This document shows, in pieces, positions 51,108-59,765 of a DNA stretch of 62,957 nt (positions are counted from its first letter, which is position 1; every line of letters begins with the position of its first letter). The notes under the pieces are model-generated. The model did not search any database. It worked only from the letters and a program-made list of their open reading frames with translations, and was not told the DNA's origin. Origin of the DNA: Nitrososphaerota archaeon (GTDB lineage: Archaea > Thermoproteota > Nitrososphaeria > Nitrososphaerales > Nitrosopumilaceae); assembly GCA_022573895.1 (NCBI GenBank), contig JACZTB010000006.1:1-62957 (forward strand), given 5' to 3'. Made by a program: the position numbers and the translations under genes.

Positions 51108-51407
51108 ATGGCATTAGAAAAAGAATTTCAAGCGAAAATAAAATCGTTGATTGATGAATGTCTCATTCCTCATGGAATTCAAACGTATGAATGTGAGAAA
51201 GAACATTGGAAGTTCAACTCTGAGGATGATTTCAAGTATGGTCACAAAGCGGGCGTTGTAATAGGAATAATTATTGGATACTATATTGCAAAATATGGCA
51301 AACTTCCTGTAGATGAAGATTTGACGGAAATGACAGAAATGGTTGAATTACGTACAGATGACATTAAAAAAAGTTTTTCAGACATACACTTTTTCTATAA
51401 AGTATAG
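51108..51407 (+). CDS. Hypothetical protein, 99 aa, paralogue A
   Basis: ATG 51108. Helical, with a short hydrophobic stretch (GVVIGIIIGYYIAKYG). The segment HWKFNSEDDFKYGHKAGVV matches the layout of IWKCDNEVDFLYGYYVGKI in the 99-residue gene at 56912 (W-K-x3-E-x-D-F-x-Y-G-x3-G), so the two are likely paralogues of equal length. Function unknown. Confidence 0.65.
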   Translation: MALEKEFQAKIKSLIDECLIPHGIQTYECEKEHWKFNSEDDFKYGHKAGVVIGIIIGYYIAKYGKLPVDEDLTEMTEMVELRTDDIKKSFSDIHFFYKV

Positions 51408-51535
51408 AATCATTACAATTTTTGAATTCATTATGATAATCTAGTACCAAAAAATTGTAAATTTATCTAATGTTAGTTGCTCAAACTACAAGTCATAAAG
51501 TCTTAAATCGTGCAAAAAAATTTAAATGATAAGAT

Positions 51536-51823
51536 ATGTCAACTGAAACAAACAATGATTCATTCATAGAAAATATGCTTGCAACGATCAAAGAAATTCA
51601 AGGAGAACTAAACGAATTAAAAATTATTAAAAGTGGTATTCTGAAAAAATCAACTAAGAGAAAAACAGCTAGAAGAACTGTAAAGAGAAAAACAGCTAGA
51701 AGAACTGTAAAGAGAAAAACAGCTAGAAGAACTGTAAAGAGAAAAACAGCTAGAAGAACTGTAAAGAGAAAAACAGCTAGAAGAGGAACTAAAGCTAAAA
51801 GAAAGACGAATAGGCGAAGATAG
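51536..51823 (+). CDS. Basic tandem-repeat protein, H1-like
   Basis: 95 residues, ATG 51536. Residues 1-36 form an acidic amphipathic helix (MSTETNNDSFIENMLATIKE). From 37 on, the nine-residue repeat KRKTARRTV runs four times and part of a fifth, followed by KAKRKTNRRR. The tail would bind DNA or RNA by charge while the helix could dimerise. It resembles the Lys/Ala-rich peptide at 10828 in style. Followed by elp3. Confidence 0.75.
   Translation: MSTETNNDSFIENMLATIKEIQGELNELKIIKSGILKKSTKRKTARRTVKRKTARRTVKRKTARRTVKRKTARRTVKRKTARRGTKAKRKTNRRR
51656..51784. repeat. 27-bp perfect tandem repeat, 4 full copies plus partial
   Basis: The unit aagagaaaaacagctagaag and seven more bases (27 total) occupies 51656-51682, 51683-51709, 51710-51736 and 51737-51763, with 21 bases of a fifth copy. 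The copies are identical at DNA level, so they are under recent turnover. Same unit length as the unrelated repeat at 6954. Confidence 0.95.
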
Positions 51824-51879
51824 GTTCTAGGTAAGCCAAGTTATTTAACGAATTTATGTCCAAATTAATATGAGAATTC

Positions 51880-53466
51880 ATGAGTAAACAAGATTCTGTT
51901 TTTTCTAAAGCATGCAGTGAAATCACCCAGAATCTGTTGACAATTAATGAGCCTAGTAAAAAGCAGGTAAAACAAGAAATCATAAAAATCTGTGCCAAAT
52001 ACGCACTAGAAAGAATTCCAAGAAATCATGAGATTCTATCAATGGTAAAAGAATCTGATTTTAATAAATTAAGAAAAGTTTTGTTGAAAAAGCCAGTTAA
52101 AACTGCATCAGGGGTGGCAGTGGTTGCACTCATGCCAAAACCATATGCATGTCCACATGGCAGATGTACATTTTGTCCAGGCGGAATTGAATTTAATACT
52201 CCAAATAGTTACACAGGAAAAGAACCATCTACACTTAACGCAATTGGAAATGAATATGATCCTAAATTACAAATCACATCAAAGATTGACAAGCTGATTG
52301 CATTTGGACACGACATATCTAAAATGGAGATTGTAATTGTTGGGGGTACTTTTCTCTTTATGCCAAAAGACTATCAAGAAAATTTTATCAAATCATGTTA
52401 TGATGCCCTAAATAGAACAGATTCAAAAGATTTGCAAGAAGCCAAATCAAATAATGAACATGCAGTAATAAGAAATGTAGGATTTACAATTGAAACAAAA
52501 CCAGACTACTGTAAGAAAACACATGTAGATTTAATGTTAAACTATGGAATCACAAGAATAGAGATTGGTGTTCAATCATTACAAGAACGAGTTTATAAAA
52601 TAGTCAACAGAGGTCACAACTATAATGACGTTTTAGAATCATTTCAAATTTCAAAAGATGCAGGTTACAAAATTGTTGCGCATATGATGCCAGGTTTACC
52701 TACAATGACTCCAGAAGGAGACATTGCGGATTTTAAAAAACTATTTTCTGATTCACTGTTACGTCCAGACATGTTGAAGATTTATCCATCGTTAGTAATC
52801 GAAAACACACCACTTTATGAGGACTATAAACAAGGAAAATACATTCCATATTCTGATGAAGACATGATCAAAGTACTAACAGAAGTGAAAAAGAATGTTC
52901 CAAAATGGGTTAGAATCATGCGGATACAAAGAGAGATTTCTCCAAATGAAATAATCGCAGGGCCAAAATCAGGCAACCTAAGACAAATTGTCCATCAAAA
53001 TTTAGCCAGACAGGGGCTTTCATGTAGATGTATCAGATGCCGAGAAGCAGGTCTTTGTAACAAAAAATCATATGGGAAAGATGTGAAACTAACCAGAATA
53101 GATTATGATTCCTCAGGAGGGAAAGAAGTATTCTTGTCTTATGAGGACAAAAATGAATTCATATATGGATTTTTGAGATTAAGAAAACCGAGCATTAATG
53201 CTCACAGAGATGAGATAGAACAAGACACTTGTATTGTAAGAGAAATTCATGTCTATGGAAAATCATTGAAACTTGGAGAAAAAGGAGAAAATGAGATTCA
53301 GCATTCAGGATTAGGAAAAAATTTGATGAGAGAAGCAGAAAAAATTTCCAAAGAAGAGTTTGATGCAAAGAAAATTTTAGTAATTAGTGCAGTTGGTACA
53401 AGAGAATATTATCAAAAGTTAGGGTATTCGTTATATGGACCATACATGTCCAAAATATTAAACTAG
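51880..53466 (+). CDS. elp3: tRNA uridine(34) acetyltransferase Elp3
   Basis: 528 residues, ATG 51880. Radical-SAM Cys91, Cys96 and Cys99 in CPHGRCTFCPGG; GTREYYQKLGYSLYGPYM at the end closes the GNAT acetyltransferase domain, and HSGLGKNLMREAEKISKEEF is its acetyl-CoA loop. GITRIEIGVQSL and a Cys-rich zinc segment (CRCIRCREAGLC) are also present. Makes the cm5U-type modification of wobble uridine. Ten bases before lysS, so probably an operon. Confidence 0.95.
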   Translation: MSKQDSVFSKACSEITQNLLTINEPSKKQVKQEIIKICAKYALERIPRNHEILSMVKESDFNKLRKVLLKKPVKTASGVAVVALMPKPYACPHGRCTFCPGGIEFNTPNSYTGKEPSTLNAIGNEYDPKLQITSKIDKLIAFGHDISKMEIVIVGGTFLFMPKDYQENFIKSCYDALNRTDSKDLQEAKSNNEHAVIRNVGFTIETKPDYCKKTHVDLMLNYGITRIEIGVQSLQERVYKIVNRGHNYNDVLESFQISKDAGYKIVAHMMPGLPTMTPEGDIADFKKLFSDSLLRPDMLKIYPSLVIENTPLYEDYKQGKYIPYSDEDMIKVLTEVKKNVPKWVRIMRIQREISPNEIIAGPKSGNLRQIVHQNLARQGLSCRCIRCREAGLCNKKSYGKDVKLTRIDYDSSGGKEVFLSYEDKNEFIYGFLRLRKPSINAHRDEIEQDTCIVREIHVYGKSLKLGEKGENEIQHSGLGKNLMREAEKISKEEFDAKKILVISAVGTREYYQKLGYSLYGPYMSKILN

Positions 53467-53475
53467 TGAAAATAA

Positions 53476-55062
53476 ATGTCAGAGCAAAAAGTTATTGGGA
53501 AGGGAACTTGGATAGACAAATTAACTTATGAATTACTTGAACGTGAAAAATCTCTTGGTAGAAATTTAGATATCATAAAAGTTGAAAGTGGTCTTGGTGC
53601 ATCAGGTGTTCCACACATTGGAAGTTTAGGAGATGCAGTAAGAGCATATGGAGTAAAATTATCATTAGAAAATTTTGGTTACAAATCAGAGCTAATCGCT
53701 TATTCAGATGATCTTGACGGATTAAGAAAAATTCCAGAAGGATTTCCGGATTCTCTAGAAGAACACTTAGCAAAACCAGTATCATTAATTCCTGATCCTT
53801 TCGGATGTCATGAATCATATGGCATGCATATGAGCAGCATTCTTTTAGATGGGCTGGACAAGGTCGGAATAAAGTATGAGTTTAGAAGAGCTGTAGATAC
53901 TTACAAACAAGGACTGCTAAAAGACCAAATCCACACAATCTTACAAAACAGTTCAAAGATTGGAGACAAAATTTCAGAACTCGTAGGGCAGGAAAAATAT
54001 CAAAAATATCTTCCATATTTTCCAGTTTGTGCAAATTGTAATCGGCTATACACAGCAGAATCTACTGAATACATTGCTGATGAAAAGAAAGTAAAGTACA
54101 GATGCCATGACACAGAAATTGGCTCAAAAATGATCAAGGGATGTGGTCACGAAGGAGAAGCAGACATTACAAAGGATCTTGGAAAACTAGCCTGGAAAGT
54201 AGAGTTTGCAGCAAGATGGTCCGCATTTGATATCAGATTTGAAGCATATGGAAAAGACATAATGGATTCTGTAAAGGTGAATGACTGGGTAGCAGATGAA
54301 ATTTTGGGATTCCCACATCCCCATCATGTAAAATATGAGATGTTCTTAGACAAGGAAGGAAAAAAGATTTCAAAATCATTAGGTAATGTCATAACTGCAC
54401 AAAAATGGTTAGAGTTTGGTAGTACAAAATCAATTCTATTATTACTATACAAAAGAATTTCAGGTGCACGAGAACTAGGATTTGAAGATATTCCATCTTT
54501 GATGAATGAATATAACGAATTAGAAGATATTTACTTTGGAAGAATTAAAATAGATAACCAAGAAAAGATGACAAAATTAAAAGGACTCTACGAGTATGTA
54601 AATCTACTTTGTCCTCCAAAACAATCAAGCATGCATGTTAACTATAGACTCTTAATCGAATTAACAAAGATCTTCAAAGAAAACAGGAAAGAAAGAGTAA
54701 TGAAAAAATTAGTAGACTATGGAGTAATAAAAAATCCTGAACCAGAAATCGAAAAACTCATTGATCTTGCAGGAAACTTTTCAGATGAGTTTGATCAGCA
54801 AGAAAAAATTCAGATCAATTTAGATGATTCCGTAAAAAAGGCATTAAAGATACTTGTAGATGTACTTGGTGCAGAAGAAGATCCAGAAGACATTCAAAAT
54901 ACAATTTATCAGATTGCAAAATCAAATGACGTGCAACCAAAAGATTTCTTTAAAATATTATATCAAATAATACTTGGAACCTCAAAAGGACCAAAGATAG
55001 GACCTTTCATATTGGACATTGGAAGAAAGCAAGTAGCAAAAACACTTTCAGAGTATGCATAA
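53476..55062 (+). CDS. lysS: Lysyl-tRNA synthetase, class I
   Basis: 528 residues, ATG 53476. HIGH-type motif HIGS at 47-50 and KMSKS-type KISKS at 297-301 mark the class I enzyme of archaea, distinct from bacterial class II LysRS. A zinc region with Cys185, Cys188, Cys210 and Cys223 lies between. The C-terminal helical domain recognises the anticodon. Charges tRNA-Lys. Grouped with elp3, which modifies the wobble base of tRNA-Lys-type anticodons. Confidence 0.95.
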   Translation: MSEQKVIGKGTWIDKLTYELLEREKSLGRNLDIIKVESGLGASGVPHIGSLGDAVRAYGVKLSLENFGYKSELIAYSDDLDGLRKIPEGFPDSLEEHLAKPVSLIPDPFGCHESYGMHMSSILLDGLDKVGIKYEFRRAVDTYKQGLLKDQIHTILQNSSKIGDKISELVGQEKYQKYLPYFPVCANCNRLYTAESTEYIADEKKVKYRCHDTEIGSKMIKGCGHEGEADITKDLGKLAWKVEFAARWSAFDIRFEAYGKDIMDSVKVNDWVADEILGFPHPHHVKYEMFLDKEGKKISKSLGNVITAQKWLEFGSTKSILLLLYKRISGARELGFEDIPSLMNEYNELEDIYFGRIKIDNQEKMTKLKGLYEYVNLLCPPKQSSMHVNYRLLIELTKIFKENRKERVMKKLVDYGVIKNPEPEIEKLIDLAGNFSDEFDQQEKIQINLDDSVKKALKILVDVLGAEEDPEDIQNTIYQIAKSNDVQPKDFFKILYQIILGTSKGPKIGPFILDIGRKQVAKTLSEYA

Positions 55063-55064
55063 TA

Positions 55065-55265
55065 ATGGTTCACGAAGAACACAACAGACAAAAAAACAAT
55101 GGAGGATTTGCCCTGATAATTTTAGGTGCATTATTGTTATTTCTCGCACCAAACATCTACCCAGAAATGTCAGGATTAGGTACGATGGCATTGGTAGGAG
55201 GAATGATTATTGGTAGTATTGGGTTTTATCTAAAATTTTTCAGAAACCGTATTAAAAAAGAGTAA
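55065..55265 (+). CDS. Small two-helix membrane protein, 66 aa
   Basis: ATG 55065, two bases after lysS. A hydrophilic start (MVHEEHNRQKNNGG) is followed by two membrane helices (FALIILGALLLFLAPNIY and MALVGGMIIGSIGFYLKFF) and a basic tail. No known family. Its position makes it the last gene of the elp3-lysS run. Confidence 0.7.
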   Translation: MVHEEHNRQKNNGGFALIILGALLLFLAPNIYPEMSGLGTMALVGGMIIGSIGFYLKFFRNRIKKE

Positions 55266-55302
55266 AGAAAGATTCATCTTTTGGGCATAATCATCTAGTG
55301 AT

Positions 55303-56052
55303 ATGGGTCTTTTTGGTAAGAAAAAAGTCGAAGAAACAACTCATGAGCAAAAAGAAGACATTAAGACAGAAATAGAAAATATTCAAAATGAATTTAGAAC
55401 AAAACAAGAAGAGCTTGATGGCATCACACTAAAAATCCAGACTGTAAAAGAAGAGTATGGTAACATAGTTAGCAACCTGATGTTAGTTAAAAAAGAACTT
55501 AATCAAAAAAAGATGGAACTTGATTTGACTCAACTGGAATGTAGAAAAATTACAGAAAAAATTATAAATTCTAAGCAACTCAAAGATTCAAAATCAATTA
55601 GTAAATTCAATAAAACTGAAGAAAATCTTTCAAAAATAAAACAAAAGTTAGTAGAAATCACAGAAGAACACGGTCAGATTAAAAAACAAGTTTCACAAGA
55701 ACAATCTACACTTCATAACATCAAAAAACTGCAGATAGAATATGAAAAAGAACTAGATGAAGCAAGATCCAGACTGTATAATGCAAAAGAAGAATTAGAA
55801 AAAAAAGATCGTTTTCAAGACACAGATATTTTAACGCCTAAAGAAAGAGAATTCATCCAAGGAGAAGGTTCAAATCAAAAAAATTCTGCCGGAATTATTG
55901 AAGCAGCAAGTACAGTAGTAAGTTCATTAAAGTCAAAACTCAATATGGCACAAAAAGAACTAGAAGCAATTCAATTACTTTTAGAAAAAGAAAGAGGTGA
56001 GCATGAAAAAACTAAACAAAAATTGGAAAAACTCAAGACATCAACAAAATAA
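55303..56052 (+). CDS. Coiled-coil protein, 249 aa
   Basis: ATG 55303. Begins MGLFGKKKVEETTHEQ, then two long heptad-rich coiled-coil stretches (about 20-165 and 205-245) separated by a less charged segment around DILTPKEREFIQGEG. Lys/Glu-rich, no membrane helix. Could be a structural or scaffold protein, such as those linked to chromosome or membrane organisation. No sequence family is recognised. Confidence 0.7.
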   Translation: MGLFGKKKVEETTHEQKEDIKTEIENIQNEFRTKQEELDGITLKIQTVKEEYGNIVSNLMLVKKELNQKKMELDLTQLECRKITEKIINSKQLKDSKSISKFNKTEENLSKIKQKLVEITEEHGQIKKQVSQEQSTLHNIKKLQIEYEKELDEARSRLYNAKEELEKKDRFQDTDILTPKEREFIQGEGSNQKNSAGIIEAASTVVSSLKSKLNMAQKELEAIQLLLEKERGEHEKTKQKLEKLKTSTK

Positions 56053-56061
56053 TTAGGAGTA

Positions 56062-56511
56062 TTACAAACTTTCAAAATGCTTTTTCCATTTTGATTTTAT
56101 TTCTTGTTCGGAAATTCCCAAATCATATAATGGAGAAATCACTTCAGATACGTCTGAGACATCAACTAATACAATTGAATTAATTGGACTCTTAATTCCA
56201 TTTTTTCTATAGTGATTAAGAATTTCATCGTACAAAGAATTATCTTTAATGATTCGAGCCTGGCCTTTGAACAGATATCCTTTACGTAAAAGAGGGTCAA
56301 TTACATTAATTTCCACATAAGGATTGTTCTGCAAATTCTTCATAGTATCAGGTGAGCGAATATCTGCAAATGCCAACACTTCGGATGTCCAACCAATGAT
56401 AGTTCCTTTTGGTGAAATGTTTGGTTTGCCATCAATAGTAACAGTTGCCACATAGCCTAGCTTTTGAAGATCCAAAAAGTCCTTAATTTTTTGAGTAATC
56501 ATAGTAATCAT
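56062..56511 (-). CDS. Pyridoxamine-oxidase-like split-barrel protein
   Basis: 149 residues from ATG 56511 (MITMITQKIKDFLDLQK). The start is chosen because a TATA-like ctaaatac lies about 25 bases upstream; the longer frame from 56529 would include it. LGYVATVTIDGKPNISPKGT and LAFADIRSPDTMKNLQNNPY, then KGQARII are family strands. May bind FMN, F420 or haem. Related in fold to the gene at 4402, but a different branch. Convergent with the coiled-coil gene. Confidence 0.75.
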   Translation of the reverse strand: MITMITQKIKDFLDLQKLGYVATVTIDGKPNISPKGTIIGWTSEVLAFADIRSPDTMKNLQNNPYVEINVIDPLLRKGYLFKGQARIIKDNSLYDEILNHYRKNGIKSPINSIVLVDVSDVSEVISPLYDLGISEQEIKSKWKKHFESL

Positions 56512-56547
56512 TACTACAGATAACCACAATGTATTTAGTTTTCAGAA

Positions 56548-56646
56548 TTATCGCATAATTTCAGTCATCCATTGAGAAAAGAAGAAAAATCCAATCATTC
56601 CTCCAATTATTGCAATCCAAGCAACAATCTTTTCATTTTTAGACAT
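56548..56646 (-). CDS. Small single-helix membrane protein, 32 aa
   Basis: ATG 56646 to TAA 56548-56550. MSKNEKIVAWIAIIGGMIGF leads into FFFSQWMTEIMR: a single membrane helix with charged ends. Natural hydrophobic profile, and it lies 37 bases upstream of the split-barrel gene on the same strand. Unknown; similar micro-membrane genes occur at 18377 and 56733. Confidence 0.5.
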   Translation of the reverse strand: MSKNEKIVAWIAIIGGMIGFFFFSQWMTEIMR

Positions 56647-56732
56647 TATGAACATAATTTTCTAAACTTACTATTGAATATAATTGAATTTTCCCAGACA
56701 ATTATAATTAGACTAGCAGTAAATTAGCATTA

Positions 56733-56882
56733 TTGGCAAGTATCAAAGATGTGGGAAAATTGTTTATGTTCATAGTTGGGGGAATAGTAGCCATAATAGT
56801 AGGTTCTTTTATGATTAGGGGAACTATGCATCTTTGGGACAACCCTGAAAATAAAAAAACAGATGAGAAAGATAATGACTAA
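56733..56882 (+). CDS. Small single-helix membrane protein, 49 aa
   Basis: TTG 56733 to TAA 56880-56882. Sequence ASIKDVGKLFMFIVGGIVAI and on: a membrane helix (about 10-30) followed by a hydrophilic, acidic tail (WDNPENKKTDEKDND). A minus-strand frame over the same bases (56730-56930) lacks any sensible composition. It ends 29 bases before the 99-residue gene at 56912. Function unknown. Confidence 0.55.
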   Translation: MASIKDVGKLFMFIVGGIVAIIVGSFMIRGTMHLWDNPENKKTDEKDND

Positions 56883-56911
56883 AAAGTAAGTTCTACCTAA
56901 TAACATCAGAA

Positions 56912-57211
56912 TTGTTTCAAGACGCTTCAATTAGAAGATCACTTGACCTATACATCAAAAGAAGAATTCAAGAGATACCAACTGAAATAAAACAGACATT
57001 TCCAAAAATCAAACAAATTTGGAAATGTGATAATGAGGTGGATTTTCTTTATGGATACTATGTTGGAAAAATTGAAGAAGGATCTTTACATTATTTGCTC
57101 AAAGCAACTCGTGCATCAGCTGGAGGCTATGTAGATACTTTTGAAATAAGAGGAATTATTGAAACACGAAAGATAGAATTACAAGATGTAATAAAATCTG
57201 CGATCAATTAG
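56912..57211 (+). CDS. Hypothetical protein, 99 aa, paralogue B
   Basis: TTG 56912. Helical and charged (RRSLDLYIKRRIQEIPTEIK). The segment IWKCDNEVDFLYGYYVGKI lines up with HWKFNSEDDFKYGHKAGVV of the equally long gene at 51108, so a shared family is likely. The rest has diverged strongly. Here the mid-part is less hydrophobic than in paralogue A. Function unknown. Confidence 0.6.
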   Translation: MFQDASIRRSLDLYIKRRIQEIPTEIKQTFPKIKQIWKCDNEVDFLYGYYVGKIEEGSLHYLLKATRASAGGYVDTFEIRGIIETRKIELQDVIKSAIN

Positions 57212-57246
57212 TGAAGTAAAAATACTACATCAATTAAGTAAAAAAC

Positions 57247-57420
57247 ATGGTAGGGCCACAAGATGGGGGTTTTGGATTTGATCAATCTAAAAAATATTCA
57301 AGTATAGATAATCTTGAGGAGGTTTGTGTCCAGTGTCAGGCAGGTCAACACAAAAAATGTTTGAAGAAAGCAAAACAGCAAGAGGTTTGTGAGTGTGAAC
57401 ACTGCATAATTTATGGTTAA
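57247..57420 (+). CDS. Cys-rich small protein, 57 aa
   Basis: ATG 57247 to TAA 57418-57420. The first half is Gly-rich and polar (MVGPQDGGFGFDQSKKYSS). The second half contains six Cys and a few His (VCVQCQAGQHKKC, then CECEHC), a probable zinc or metal site. Leads a pair with the C2H2 gene at 57474. Unknown role. Confidence 0.6.
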   Translation: MVGPQDGGFGFDQSKKYSSIDNLEEVCVQCQAGQHKKCLKKAKQQEVCECEHCIIYG

Positions 57421-57473
57421 ATAAAAAGACGGATCAGATAATTTTTAATAATAATAGAAATAAAGATCTAATC

Positions 57474-57590
57474 TTGTCAAATCGGTACACATTCGAATGT
57501 AAGTTTTGTGGAAAGGATTTTGGCATAGATGTCATAGGGCTAGCATTACATATTGGTAGAGTTCATGATAAATCAAGGAATTCGTTTTAG
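57474..57590 (+). CDS. C2H2 zinc-finger peptide, 38 aa
   Basis: TTG 57474 to TAG 57588-57590. Contains one complete finger (CKFCGKDFGIDVIGLALHI, ending GRVH), with short basic ends (SNRYTFE, KSRNSF). It is 53 bases after the Cys-rich gene and ends 8 bases before the convergent gene at 57598. Resembles the single-finger peptides near 10153. Confidence 0.6.
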   Translation: MSNRYTFECKFCGKDFGIDVIGLALHIGRVHDKSRNSF

Positions 57591-57597
57591 TTAAAAA

Positions 57598-57768
57598 TTA
57601 AAGACTTGATAACTTGTTTTCAAGTTCCTGAATCTCTTTTTGATAGGAATCAGAAACATTTTGAGCAAACTCTTTGTGTGCTAAAATGATTGTAGACAAA
57701 GCCTCCTTGTAATTTGGGTATCCTTTCTTAATTACATCACAGGGTTTTCTTGTAACAATAACTGTCAT
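57598..57768 (-). CDS. Hypothetical protein, 56 aa
   Basis: ATG 57768 (MTVIVTRKPCDVIKKGYPNY); an upstream ATG at 57789 adds a hydrophobic heptad and seems less likely. The rest is helical and charged with a leucine-spaced end (YQKEIQELENKLSSL), suggesting a coiled-coil dimer. Follows ferritin on the same strand by 49 bases. Not recognised. Confidence 0.5.
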   Translation of the reverse strand: MTVIVTRKPCDVIKKGYPNYKEALSTIILAHKEFAQNVSDSYQKEIQELENKLSSL

Positions 57769-57816
57769 GAAGTATGAAAAAATATACAATATTAATGATT
57801 TTAGAAAAAAGATTTT

Positions 57817-58335
57817 CTAGGCAGTCGTATCAGCTGTAAAAGTTGTAGCATATACTGCCAGAGTTTTGTCAATCTCATTTATGGCAATCTTGTCTCTTCC
57901 GATCAGTTCAAACTTTTGTATCAAAGTTTCAAACTTTGTTTCTTCTTGGACTTGCTCATTGACAAACCATTCTAGAAATGCATATGTTGAATGATCCTTG
58001 TCTTTTTGTGAGATTTCAACCATCTTGTGAATTGCAGTAGTAACTGTTTGTTCATTCTTTAGCGCAGTCTTAAGAATAGACTCTAGAGATTTAAAATTAC
58101 TTGAAGGTGATTTTGTAGCAGGCATAACTGCAGAAATGCCCAAATTATTCAGATAGTGAATAAATTTTAGCATGTGTGTTCTCTCTTCATCAGATTGTGC
58201 ATAAAAGAAGCTAGTGCCACCTTCATATCCAGTAACCTCACACCACGATGCCATTGCCATGTAGTTATTTGATGCGTTTGCTTCTAGAGCAATTTGGTTG
58301 TTTAATGCTTTTTGCATGTTATTTGAAATTTTCAT
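57817..58335 (-). CDS. Ferritin
   Basis: 172 residues, ATG 58335, full length for a bacterial/archaeal ferritin. Di-iron ligands appear in order: Glu in LEANASNNY, Glu and His in DEERTHML, and Glu in NEQVQEETKF, plus the conserved Tyr of NNY. Stores iron in a 24-mer shell and limits Fenton damage. The Nramp-like transporter lies upstream on the same strand, which fits a shared metal function. Confidence 0.93.
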   Translation of the reverse strand: MKISNNMQKALNNQIALEANASNNYMAMASWCEVTGYEGGTSFFYAQSDEERTHMLKFIHYLNNLGISAVMPATKSPSSNFKSLESILKTALKNEQTVTTAIHKMVEISQKDKDHSTYAFLEWFVNEQVQEETKFETLIQKFELIGRDKIAINEIDKTLAVYATTFTADTTA

Positions 58336-58383
58336 AATATTTTCATACTTGAATTTAATTTAAACAATTCGAATTATTAAAAA

Positions 58384-59643
58384 TTAAAATCTAGTTAGAA
58401 CGAATACTATTGCAAATCCAGATAAAAATATAATTCCTGCAAAACTCAAAATTTTTAACAACATCGAAGGTTGAGACTCTTTTGCAAGATATTTGCCTGT
58501 GACTAGTCTGAAATTAAAAATGGCAATTACAGGAGCTATTAGAAATGACAAAACTGTTGCAAAGTCTACTAGTTCTTTTAGATTATTTTCAAATTGAAAT
58601 ATGATTACAAGGGCTCCAACAGATATTACAAGTAAGAAAATAACGTATAATGGACGGAATTTTGTGCTTATTTTGTCTTCTTTTTCAGTAAAAATCAATT
58701 CCACAGTTCTCTGTAATGACCTAGAATAACCATCCAAAACAGCAATGATTGTTCCAAACATTACGGTAAATGCAGATGCTGCAATGATGATGTAACTCCA
58801 ATCTCCAATTGTCTGAGTGTATAGTGATACTACTTTGTTTGCAAAAAGAGAATTGTTGTTTGGCAACTCTTCACCTGAACCATAGAAAATAAAAGTACCA
58901 AGTGTAACAAACATCACTGCAAGAATTCCTGTTATTAGATATGCTAATCTGAATTCAAAAAGGGTTTCCTTGAGTTTTGGTTTGTAGTTTGTTTGTTTCA
59001 TTCTCTCTAATGTCCATAAACTATTCCAGCTTGAAAGATCAATAGCAGTAGGCATCCAGCCCATTAAAGCAAGTAAGAAAAAGATTCCTGAAGCAGTCCA
59101 AAGTTCTTTTGGTTCAAATCCTACTACTGGTTCTATAGGACCATTATGTAATGCAAACAAGAAAGCAGAAACTGTAGAAACCACTAAGACAATAACTATA
59201 ATCTTGATCAGACTGTCAAGTATTTTGTATTTTCCAACAGCTAAAATTGAAACACATATTAAAAACAAAATGATTATAGTCCATTCTCCAAGAAAATCAA
59301 TTCCAAAAAGATTTTCAAAAAATCCTGCAGCGACAAACCCCACAGCTCCTGTAACAAAAAACATTGAAGCAATTGTCAGTATAAAGTATAACCACAAAGC
59401 AGGCTTGCCAAGTTTCTTGTAACCATCAATGATACTTGTATGTGTAGAATTTGCATAACGAGATCCATACTCAAAGAAAGGATATTTCAATAAAGTAACT
59501 ACAATGACAAATCCTAAAATCATTAAACCAAAATCAGCACCAGCCCTAGTTGATTGCACTAAATGAGAGACACCAATTGCTGTACTTGCAAACAGTATTC
59601 CAGGACCAGCTGTCTTTGAAAAGCGAGATAATTTCTCATTCAT
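58384..59643 (-). CDS. Nramp-like divalent metal transporter, non-canonical
   Basis: 419 residues from ATG 59643, about eleven membrane helices. The family outline is recognisable (GPGILFASTAIGVSHLVQS in helix 1, GWMPTAIDLSSW in helix 6), but the DPGN motif of helix 1 is replaced by AIGVSH and the helix-6 MPH site by MPTA. Key metal ligands therefore differ, as in an Nramp-related branch that may carry other substrates. It lies just upstream of ferritin. Confidence 0.8.
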   Translation of the reverse strand: MNEKLSRFSKTAGPGILFASTAIGVSHLVQSTRAGADFGLMILGFVIVVTLLKYPFFEYGSRYANSTHTSIIDGYKKLGKPALWLYFILTIASMFFVTGAVGFVAAGFFENLFGIDFLGEWTIIILFLICVSILAVGKYKILDSLIKIIVIVLVVSTVSAFLFALHNGPIEPVVGFEPKELWTASGIFFLLALMGWMPTAIDLSSWNSLWTLERMKQTNYKPKLKETLFEFRLAYLITGILAVMFVTLGTFIFYGSGEELPNNNSLFANKVVSLYTQTIGDWSYIIIAASAFTVMFGTIIAVLDGYSRSLQRTVELIFTEKEDKISTKFRPLYVIFLLVISVGALVIIFQFENNLKELVDFATVLSFLIAPVIAIFNFRLVTGKYLAKESQPSMLLKILSFAGIIFLSGFAIVFVLTRF

Positions 59644-59765
59644 TGTGCTCAAAAATGATTCTGAAATCTTGCATATAACCTAAAGTTACAAGTTTTCCTT
59701 CAGTCATGATTAATCTAACCTCAAACTTTTTGATATAAATTCAGATAAACATTCTAGTTTAAAAA

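Noticed and set aside
56730-56930. 66-codon minus-strand frame
   Set aside because: It is opposite a plus-strand frame with a clear membrane helix and acidic tail; the minus product has an implausible composition.
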